From positions 1-5,307 of the forward strand of contig JANYBI010000323.1 of assembly GCA_025360875.1 (NCBI GenBank): 5,307 nt of DNA. Reading direction: 5' to 3'. Below, in pieces: positions 1 to 5,307 of this stretch. A program made the translations under genes and the position numbers. Under the pieces are notes generated by a model. The model saw nothing but the letters and a program-made list of their open reading frames with translations. It was not told the origin of the DNA and ran no database searches. This DNA is from Lentisphaerota bacterium (GTDB lineage Bacteria > Verrucomicrobiota > Lentisphaeria > Victivallales > GWF2-50-93). The number at the start of each line of letters is the position of its first letter. Position 1 is the stretch's first letter.

Positions 1-708
1 GTCCCTCGGAAAATGGTTTTCGGCCTGGAATGGAATGGCTATCTTCTCGTTAAGAAGACAGTACGACGGCGCCTTTATGTTCTTCAGGTCAATATCCGGC
101 AGATAAGTCCTGCCACCGAAAACAACAGAATATACCGGAGCCTGCTGTGACCTGAGCTTTACTGCGGCACCGACAGGGGATGCCCCCTTGTTCCAGGATC
201 CGTCGGTCATCAGGATTACGGCCCTGAGATTCTTGGAGGAAGCCATACCCTTGAGCAATCCCTCCTCGATGTCGGTACCTTCTATTTCCCCAGCTTCAGA
301 TGGTTTTGCGGGATCAAGAACTGGACTGAACGACTGTACCGATATTTTAAATTTCTTTTCCAGTGGCGCGTAGAACTTGGACGCCAGCAGCCTGTCAAGA
401 CATGCCTTCCTCGATTCCGCCTCAGGTGAATTCTCCCTTACAATATCAATTGTCTCCATGCTGGCCGACTGGTCGTGCAGGATCAGTACTTCAGGTTCAG
501 TCTTCTGGCGTATTTTCGTGACTATTTCCGGACGGAGAAGCGTAATGAATATGACTGTGATGATCAGGAACCTGAGAATTTCCAAGATGAGAACAGGGGT
601 GCGGCGGTTGACAGTTTGCCACTGCCGATAGCTGAAATAGGCCGATGCCATCAGCGCGATTGCACCAATGATTATTATTGTCGGACTGTATACCATGCTC
701 AAGTGCAT
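1..708 (-). CDS. Membrane-anchored VWA-domain protein, 3' end beyond window (236 codons visible)
   Basis: The reading frame is open from an ATG at 708 to the window edge, with no stop, so the C-terminus is missing. Two hydrophobic segments lie at about residues 9-25 and 39-58. A von Willebrand factor A domain follows, with all three MIDAS elements: D79-Q-S81-A-S83, T145 in a GTDIEEGL stretch, and D169 in an LMTDG strand end. After residue 200 a new segment begins (PDIDLKN then APSYCLLNEKIAIPF), which looks like the start of a beta-sandwich domain. PVC-group homologues with this layout usually run on to a glutamine-amidotransferase-like domain, but that part cannot be seen here. The start is fixed by a TAATG junction sharing one base with the stop of the upstream BatA-like gene, with a G-rich run (GGGG at 720-717) eight bases before it. 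A second Met at residue 5 is a less likely start. The inferred role is a membrane partner of the MoxR ATPase; its substrate is unknown. Confidence 0.88.
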   Translation of the reverse strand, partial: MHLSMVYSPTIIIIGAIALMASAYFSYRQWQTVNRRTPVLILEILRFLIITVIFITLLRPEIVTKIRQKTEPEVLILHDQSASMETIDIVRENSPEAESRKACLDRLLASKFYAPLEKKFKISVQSFSPVLDPAKPSEAGEIEGTDIEEGLLKGMASSKNLRAVILMTDGSWNKGASPVGAAVKLRSQQAPVYSVVFGGRTYLPDIDLKNIKAPSYCLLNEKIAIPFQAENHFPRD

Positions 709-2687
709 TACTGGAACCCCGCCTTCTTAGTCTTGGTCTTGAATGATATGGGGAGGCACAGGAAAGCCTCGGATACAAGGAAAAGCAGCATCAGTACAAG
801 GAATGCCTTCCAGATTTCCGTTGACATGCTGGCGTCACGCCCGCTTTTCTCGTGGAGTGTTGAAAAAGATATTCCCCTGAAGATGCCTTCTAGCTCGGTA
901 GTCCCGATATATTCCTGCAGGTCTTCTGAAGCCGGCCTGTTGAGCACAAGTGTCCTGTCACCGCTCCTGTAAACCCCTGAATTTATTCTAGGATCCTTGT
1001 TTTCCTTGATATTGACATCCTTGGTCCCGCTTGAATTAAGCTCCATATCCCAGCTTCCGCATTCAGCGAAGACAGTCTTGGAAAGCCTTGTCCCCCCTTC
1101 GGCCAATATCCTCTGGATCATGGGTACAAGAACCTGCCCTTCGCCAAGAGTGGACCAGTCAGGGACAGGAAGTGTCGTGCAGAAATAGGCGGCTCCGCCC
1201 ATCATCTTCAACCTTGCCAGGAAGATTTTTCCATCGGCATAGGCCGCTATAGGATTGAGACCTGATCCCTCCAGCTGCCTTATCTTTGAAACCTTGATTT
1301 CTCCGACAGGCAGGATTTCACCGGAAGCAGTGTCTTCCAAGGGGCCGGAACGCCTCTCCCATTCTTTCAGTGATATTGGCTCTGTTTCCTTGCGAACTTC
1401 GCAGTCACCCCAGGAAATTGAAGAGAAAAGTTTTGTGGAGTCATCTTTTTCCGGCGGAAAGAAGAGTACTGTGCCGCCTTCGGATATGAATTGCCTGAGT
1501 TCCTTCTGTACCTCTTCAGAAGGGAATGGGGCTAGCCAGATTATTGATGCAGTATCCTTGAAATCAATCAGGTCTGCGGCTGAAGGCTGCTGGAATTTTA
1601 TATTTGCCTGCTCCTTCTCGTCGGGTGATGCCGCGATAGCAAGTATCTGGGAACAGACATTGTTGTCAGATGAGACTATGGTTGTCTTTTTTTCCTGTTG
1701 GACCGGGAATGTGAAATATGCCCTGTTGTCATCCTGGTTGATGTCCGAAGGCAGTTCCAGGTATCCGCTGTTATCGGAAATATTTTCGCCTTTCGTGATT
1801 TTCTGCCTGAACTTATTCAGGGTGCCGCTGAGCTTGATGTTGATCTGTTTCCTGTTTTCCCCTTGCGCCAAGGTGACAGGAATAACTGTTTCAGAACCTG
1901 CAGGCCTATCTATTTCGAATACGAGTTCCGCTTCCTGCGGGGCGTTTGCCCTTGGTGGATTTGTCTTTATCAACCTGACTGACATGTTCTCATCGCCCTT
2001 GGAATCAAGCGCAAGTATTCTAATGTGCAGAGACTGCGGTAAAGACTTTGCCTTGGATTCGATCTCACGCCATTTGGAGTTTTCGGGCTGCCAGTCGCTT
2101 GTCTGCATGTCCGAGGCGAGCCAGATTTCAGTTACACCGGTCTTGTTTGTGATTATATGGTTGACGGCTTCGTCCACAAGTGATGGAATGTCGGACGATG
2201 TCTGTGTCTGGGCAGTATCGGTAAGGGAGGGGAGTATGTCCGGAGACGATATGTCGCACGGTTTGCGGTTCACATTTTCTATGAGCACGAATCTTGTTCC
2301 AGGGAAATCCTTTGCGGCTGCGGGGATGATTTTCTTCGCCTGGTTCAGCCGGGATATCCTTGTCGAATACTGGGTCCCCATGCTTGATGAACGGTCGAGT
2401 ATTATTATCACGGTCTCAGGAGGCCCGGAAAATGTCCATCCCAGCCATCCGCCTGCAAGAGGCCTGGCTACGGCAAATATCAGGACCAGGATTGCAAGCA
2501 CTCTGAACAGGAGGATCAGGAACTGGCGAAGCCGTGCCATGCTGGTTGAGCTCCGGTTGGCCTTGATGAGGAACATTATAGCAGCCCATTCTACTGAACG
2601 GTACCTTATCCTGTTCATGAGATGGATGAGTATGGGGATGAGACAAAGAGGGAGTCCCCATAGAAGTAAAGGCTGTAAAAAAGTCAT
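708..2687 (-). CDS. BatA-type membrane protein: N-terminal BatA domain, VWA domain, GATase1-like region, C-terminal membrane segment (659 aa)
   Basis: The N-terminus is a typical BatA/aerotolerance N-terminal domain. A first membrane helix (about residues 5-24) ends in the motif IPILIHLMNRIRYR, and a second helix lies at about 55-77. The VWA domain follows, with the MIDAS motif D98-R-S-S-S102, S165-D166 where a Thr-Asp is usual, and D193 in an ASDMQTSDW motif typical of the long BatA-like proteins. Residues about 245-330 look like a beta-rich linker. Residues about 333-415 resemble a class I glutamine-amidotransferase-like fold (hydrophobic strand SIIWLAPF, then LRQFISEGGTVLFFPP) without an evident catalytic Cys. 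A final membrane helix spans about 625-646 before a short basic tail, so the middle of the protein probably faces the periplasm or cytoplasm as one large domain between membrane anchors. It is about twice the length of classical Bacteroides BatA, as in planctomycete-type homologues. The ATG start gives the conserved family N-terminus although the ribosome site is weak (GGGAA). It probably acts with MoxR and the adjacent VWA proteins. Confidence 0.92.
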   Translation of the reverse strand: MTFLQPLLLWGLPLCLIPILIHLMNRIRYRSVEWAAIMFLIKANRSSTSMARLRQFLILLFRVLAILVLIFAVARPLAGGWLGWTFSGPPETVIIILDRSSSMGTQYSTRISRLNQAKKIIPAAAKDFPGTRFVLIENVNRKPCDISSPDILPSLTDTAQTQTSSDIPSLVDEAVNHIITNKTGVTEIWLASDMQTSDWQPENSKWREIESKAKSLPQSLHIRILALDSKGDENMSVRLIKTNPPRANAPQEAELVFEIDRPAGSETVIPVTLAQGENRKQINIKLSGTLNKFRQKITKGENISDNSGYLELPSDINQDDNRAYFTFPVQQEKKTTIVSSDNNVCSQILAIAASPDEKEQANIKFQQPSAADLIDFKDTASIIWLAPFPSEEVQKELRQFISEGGTVLFFPPEKDDSTKLFSSISWGDCEVRKETEPISLKEWERRSGPLEDTASGEILPVGEIKVSKIRQLEGSGLNPIAAYADGKIFLARLKMMGGAAYFCTTLPVPDWSTLGEGQVLVPMIQRILAEGGTRLSKTVFAECGSWDMELNSSGTKDVNIKENKDPRINSGVYRSGDRTLVLNRPASEDLQEYIGTTELEGIFRGISFSTLHEKSGRDASMSTEIWKAFLVLMLLFLVSEAFLCLPISFKTKTKKAGFQ

Positions 2688-2767
2688 AGACTGTTCCCGG
2701 AAATAATAAAGTTCAATTAAATTACCATGATTCCAGGAAAAATCACCTCGGATTATATGTAATTAAT
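2688..2767 (-). other. 80-bp AT-rich spacer between the HEAT-like and BatA-like genes
   Basis: No gene fits here. On the minus strand the spacer holds a TATAAT hexamer (2757-2752) about 65 bases before the BatA-like start, but there is no recognisable -35 element at the right distance (that position reads near CCCAAA). No stem followed by a T-run is visible, so I see no intrinsic terminator and expect readthrough. It also carries the 10-mer ATTACATATA (2763-2754), which recurs in the other spacer. A weak internal promoter or mRNA-processing site is possible but unproven. Confidence 0.3.
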
Positions 2768-3622
2768 CTACCTTTTGGGAATTTCAGGAGTTCCGAACGA
2801 GTCCCTATTGCTTTTCCACCAGGTCCGCCACCGGGAGATATTCCCTTCAAACTGCTGGCCGGTGATGACTTCCAGCGCTGTCTGGGTGGCAAAGAAAGTC
2901 TGTTTTTTCAGCTCCATGGTCTGTGCATTCACATTGGCCTTTGTCTTGACCTGTGCTGTTTCGATGATCGGCATAGTGACTTTATTGGGGACTGACATCC
3001 CTTTGCCCGGCGAATTGATTTGGAGTTGCGAGGAGTAGTCAGTATCCCCGACGTGTTCATTGCGGGTCATGTTGAGATCTAGTCCCACGTTTCTTTTGAC
3101 AGTTACAAGATTCGCCTCGAGGATATTTATAAGATCATCAACGCATTCCTTGTCTCCAGCCAGACGGATGTAGAATGCGGCGGTAACCCTGCGCTGCGGA
3201 CTGTTTGCCGGATCGCTGGCAATTGGTACGAGACAGGTCCGTGGAAGCCCCGGACATCTGTTCCTGATGAACTGCGCCATCATCGCAACGGTACCAGGAG
3301 TTGTTTCATTGCACATGATGTCCGCCATGGCTTTTGAAGCTTTTTCATCTTTGATTTCAGACAATGTCGTTATTATGAGCATCCGAAGTCCAGCATCGTT
3401 TTTTTTCGCAGCAGACAATAGGGCTGGAACTGCCGCCACTCCGATTTCCGAAATGGCCTTGATAGATTCAGTTACTGTTTCCCCGTTATCCGAAGAAAGC
3501 CCATTGATTTGGACTGAAATCTGGTTCGTGTCGGTATTTTCCGCACCAGTAGCGGCTTCTAAAAACGTGGCGGTTGCGAGAATCAGCATAGATAGCATAG
3601 TTGAGCAAACTGGATTTTTCAT
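2768..3622 (-). CDS. Secreted HEAT-repeat-like protein (284 aa)
   Basis: The protein begins with a Sec-type signal peptide: Lys at position 2, a hydrophobic core at about residues 8-20, and likely cleavage near A24 or A27 (EAATGA before ENTD). There is no lipobox. Residues about 50-172 consist of paired amphipathic helices with Ala/Leu/Ile spacing typical of HEAT or armadillo-like repeats (for example IKAISEIGVAAVPALLSAAKK, with the next unit at LRMLIITTLSEIKDEKASKA). A polar stretch without repeat character covers about residues 175-235. The C-terminus carries ALEVITGQQF followed by W265, W268 and W269 (ISRWRTWWKSNRDSF), a motif I associate with HEAT-type proteins of planctomycetes and relatives. 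The function is unknown; such solenoids usually serve as protein-binding scaffolds, here probably in the periplasm. It lies between the DUF58 and BatA-like genes with spacers of 81 and 80 bp, unlike the overlapping junctions elsewhere in the cluster. The ATG is supported by an AGGGG ribosome site six bases upstream and by the signal peptide that starts there. Confidence 0.85.
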   Translation of the reverse strand: MKNPVCSTMLSMLILATATFLEAATGAENTDTNQISVQINGLSSDNGETVTESIKAISEIGVAAVPALLSAAKKNDAGLRMLIITTLSEIKDEKASKAMADIMCNETTPGTVAMMAQFIRNRCPGLPRTCLVPIASDPANSPQRRVTAAFYIRLAGDKECVDDLINILEANLVTVKRNVGLDLNMTRNEHVGDTDYSSQLQINSPGKGMSVPNKVTMPIIETAQVKTKANVNAQTMELKKQTFFATQTALEVITGQQFEGNISRWRTWWKSNRDSFGTPEIPKR

Positions 3623-3703
3623 GAAAAGCCCCTGTAATTTCTATATGTAATACGTAATGGAAATATAAATCTTATGGAGCCATCGATTCTATCACCGAAG
3701 AAT
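3623..3703 (-). other. 81-bp AT-rich spacer between the DUF58 and HEAT-like genes
   Basis: No gene and no intrinsic terminator are visible. On the minus strand the half nearest the HEAT-like gene carries three ATTAC units (3658-3654, 3651-3647, 3638-3634), the last two extending to ATTACA. The second lies inside the 10-mer ATTACATATA (3651-3642) that is also found in the spacer upstream of the BatA-like gene. No convincing -35/-10 pair was found. It could hold a weak promoter or a regulator site, or simply be AT-rich filler. Confidence 0.3.
3628..3633 (-). promoter_or_regulatory. Ribosome binding site of the HEAT-like gene
   Basis: The minus strand reads AGGGGC here, with AGGGG ending six bases before the ATG at 3622. 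It is the clearest Shine-Dalgarno-like site among the four start codons visible in the window and supports that ATG as the true start. It also fits with this gene being translated independently, whereas the neighbouring junctions overlap. Confidence 0.55.
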
Positions 3704-4624
3704 TTACTTCCTCTGGCGCGACAGCAGAAAATCGGTGAGGACTTCAGGATATGGGCGTAAGAGGTTTGTAAACCTGTAATCTACATGGAACTCGCTGCAT
3801 CCCAGCAGCATCCTGTCCAGATAATGGTTTAGTTCCTTCAGGTAGTCGTTCTTGATTACGGCAGGTTCCGTGACCACCGAGAACGTGGATTCCATGTCCT
3901 GGAACCTGATCGACCTGTCAAATTCAAATGTCAGCTCCTCCGGATCCATAAGATGGAATATGGCAAGATCATGCTTCCTGAATTTCATGTGCTGGAAGCA
4001 GTCGAGGAGAGCGTCGATATCGGTGAAGAAATCCGAAAACACTATTATCATCGCCCGTCTGCGTATTTTCTCAGCGAGGTCGTGGAGGACCCCGACAATA
4101 TCCGTCTTGCCGGCCGGAACAGCAGAGCCGATTATCTCGAAGATATTCCTGAGGTGCTTCGGACTTCCACGTGCGGGAATGTCCTTCGTTACAGATTCGC
4201 TGAAACATTGAAGTCCGACCGCATCGCCCTGCTGTATCAGGAGCTGTGCGAGTGTCGCGGCCAGGCGCTTCGTGTAATCAAGCTTGCTGCCATGTTTCCC
4301 TTTGAATCCCATCGAGGAACTGCAGTCGACGACGAGATGGCATCTCAGGTTCGTGTCGGCCTCGAATTCCTTTATGTAGAACCTGTCTGTCTTGGCGTAG
4401 ATTTTCCAGTCGACATTCTTGATGTCGTCACCTGGGACGTATTTCCGGTATTGGGCGAATTCCACGCTTGAGCCGCGGTGCGGACTCTTGTGCATTCCCG
4501 TGAAGCTGCCTTCGACAAGGCCGCGGGAAACCACATTTAGCATTGAAAGCTTGGCGAGAACCTGGGGATCCAGGAACTCATGCCTGCTTTCGCCTCTGAA
4601 TTCATTTATTGATTTCGGATTCAC
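3704..4624 (-). CDS. DUF58 / VWA-like cytoplasmic protein (306 aa, GTG start)
   Basis: This is a full-length DUF58 protein. The signature block spans about residues 43-88: GMHKSPHRGSSVEFAQYR, YVPGDD, VDWKIYAKTDRFYIKEFEA. A VWA-like fold with MIDAS residues D100-C-S102-S-S104, T174 and D198 (FSDFF) follows. No membrane segments or signal peptide are present, so it should be cytoplasmic or peripherally membrane-bound. DUF58 proteins are usual partners of MoxR ATPases and are presumed to be remodelled or activated by them; the exact reaction is not established. The start codon is GTG at 4624-4622. An in-frame TAA lies a few codons upstream, the nearest in-frame ATG (residue 28) would cut into the conserved N-terminal helix, and about 16 residues before the FLDPQVLAKL segment is normal for the family. 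The gene overlaps the MoxR gene by 23 bp and has no obvious ribosome site, which suggests translation coupled to MoxR. Confidence 0.95.
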   Translation of the reverse strand: MNPKSINEFRGESRHEFLDPQVLAKLSMLNVVSRGLVEGSFTGMHKSPHRGSSVEFAQYRKYVPGDDIKNVDWKIYAKTDRFYIKEFEADTNLRCHLVVDCSSSMGFKGKHGSKLDYTKRLAATLAQLLIQQGDAVGLQCFSESVTKDIPARGSPKHLRNIFEIIGSAVPAGKTDIVGVLHDLAEKIRRRAMIIVFSDFFTDIDALLDCFQHMKFRKHDLAIFHLMDPEELTFEFDRSIRFQDMESTFSVVTEPAVIKNDYLKELNHYLDRMLLGCSEFHVDYRFTNLLRPYPEVLTDFLLSRQRK

Positions 4625-5307
4625 TGGTAAGCCGTTTTATGATGTCTTCGCTTGTCACACCTTCGGTCTCGGCATGGAAACTGAGCAGTATCCTGTGCGT
4701 CAGCACTTCATTGGCGATGCTCTCAATATCCTCCTGCCTGACAAGATAGCTGCCGTTGAGCACGGCCCTGGCCTTGGCTCCGAGGATAAGGTACTGGACA
4801 GCTCTCGGACCGGCTCCCCACGTGACGAGAGGCTTCAGCCATTCCGGTGACTCCTGTGAGTCGGGACGCGTCCTCCTGACAAGATGGACGACATGCTCGT
4901 AGACATGTTCCGGCACTGGAACTCGTCTCACGAGATTCTGGAAGAAAAGGATCTTTTCCGCATTTATGACCTTGCCAAGGGCTGACTTCATGACGCCCGT
5001 AGTGGTTTTGGCGATCGCCAGCTCTTCCTCCTTTGAAGGATATTTCACCTTGATGAAGAACATGAACCTGTCAAGCTGCGCTTCCGGAAGCGGATAGGTG
5101 CCTTCCTGTTCGATAGGATTCTGTGTTGCTAGGACGAAGAAAGGTTCGTCAAGCTTGAACGTCTTGCCGACTACGCTGACCTCGTGCTCCTGCATGGCCT
5201 GGAGCAGTGCCGCCTGGGTTTTCGGCGGCGTCCTGTTGATTTCATCCGCCAGGACGATATTCGCGCAGACCGGCCCTTTTCCGAATTCAAAGGCTCTTCT
5301 GCCTGGC
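4602..5307 (-). CDS. MoxR-family AAA+ ATPase, 5' end beyond window (234 codons visible)
   Basis: The frame stays open to the window edge, and conserved MoxR sequence continues upstream of the first in-window ATG (5195), so that ATG is internal. Numbering from the first visible codon, the fragment opens with PGRRAFEFGKGPV, then Walker B NIVLADEINR (about 16-25), the family motif TPPKTQAALLQAMQE, sensor 1 VLATQNP (about 58-64), the PEAQLDRF arginine-finger region (about 74-81), and sensor 2 GAGPRAV in the C-terminal lid (about 164-170). The Walker A loop and N-terminal helices lie outside; a typical family member has about 330 residues, so roughly 95 are missing. MoxR ATPases use ATP hydrolysis in the cytoplasm to remodel or load VWA-domain partners, and three such partners follow downstream in the same direction. 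It is the first gene visible in the cluster and its TGA stop lies inside the start of the DUF58 gene. All visible catalytic elements are intact. Confidence 0.96.
   Translation of the reverse strand, partial: PGRRAFEFGKGPVCANIVLADEINRTPPKTQAALLQAMQEHEVSVVGKTFKLDEPFFVLATQNPIEQEGTYPLPEAQLDRFMFFIKVKYPSKEEELAIAKTTTGVMKSALGKVINAEKILFFQNLVRRVPVPEHVYEHVVHLVRRTRPDSQESPEWLKPLVTWGAGPRAVQYLILGAKARAVLNGSYLVRQEDIESIANEVLTHRILLSFHAETEGVTSEDIIKRLTSESEINK

Noticed and set aside
475..972. Plus-strand open frame spanning the junction of the last two genes
   Set aside because: Both minus-strand genes are well supported on either side of the TAATG junction, and the plus-strand product has an arbitrary composition with no motif.
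1255..2706. Long plus-strand open frame of 483 codons opposite the BatA-like gene
   Set aside because: The minus-strand frame encodes recognisable BatA and VWA motifs, whereas this frame gives a Ser/Cys-rich product with no known motif. Codon bias in the real gene explains the absence of stops.
2688..2767. Sigma-70 promoter at the TATAAT hexamer (2757-2752)
   Set aside because: No -35 hexamer or extended -10 is found at proper spacing, and TATAAT is expected by chance in such AT-rich sequence. It is kept only as a weak note on the spacer.
3623..3703. Terminator between the DUF58 and HEAT-like genes
   Set aside because: No GC-rich stem followed by a T-run is present on the minus strand.
3953..4471. 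Plus-strand open frame of 172 codons opposite the DUF58 gene
   Set aside because: It lies wholly within a well-conserved minus-strand gene, has no ribosome site and no recognisable domain.
1..5307. MoxR/VWA ternary conflict (antiphage) system
   Set aside because: Those systems pair MoxR and VWA with dedicated effector or protease-like components. Here the partners are DUF58 and BatA-type envelope proteins, with no effector domain in view, which fits a housekeeping Bat-like cluster better.

Overview
The window is a stretch of one tightly packed gene cluster, with all five genes read from the minus strand. In transcription order (right to left) they are a MoxR-family AAA+ ATPase (5' end outside the window), a soluble DUF58/VWA-like protein, a secreted HEAT-repeat-like protein, a BatA-type membrane-anchored VWA protein, and a second membrane VWA protein (3' end outside the window). 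There are no RNA genes, mobile elements, CRISPR arrays or convincing terminators. Every sizeable plus-strand open frame is a shadow of a minus-strand gene.

Organism: the set MoxR, DUF58, a long BatA-like protein with a glutamine-amidotransferase-like middle, then a second VWA membrane protein resembles the arrangement in Planctomycetes, Verrucomicrobia and Lentisphaerae (PVC group). The mid-range base composition and the Trp-rich C-terminal motif of the HEAT-like protein fit that group. This is family-level inference; nothing in the window fixes the phylum. The standard code works throughout.

Layout: 5307-4602 is the MoxR ATPase, overlapping by 23 bp with the DUF58 gene (4624-3704, GTG start). 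An 81-bp AT-rich gap follows, then the HEAT-like gene (3622-2768), an 80-bp AT-rich gap, the BatA-like gene (2687-708), and a TAATG one-base overlap into the last VWA gene (708 to beyond 1). The outer pairs look translationally coupled. The HEAT-like gene is the only one flanked by spacers on both sides.

How the genes may work together: MoxR ATPases are commonly paired with VWA proteins and are thought to act as chaperone-like remodelers that load or activate their VWA partners through the metal-ion-dependent adhesion site (MIDAS). Here one ATPase is followed by three VWA proteins of different topology: soluble, two N-terminal plus one C-terminal membrane segment, and at least two N-terminal segments. 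All three keep the DxSxS motif. Together with an exported repeat protein this suggests a cytoplasm-to-envelope machine related to the Bat (Bacteroides aerotolerance) systems. The class is known. The main departure is the exported HEAT-like protein wedged into the middle of the cluster.
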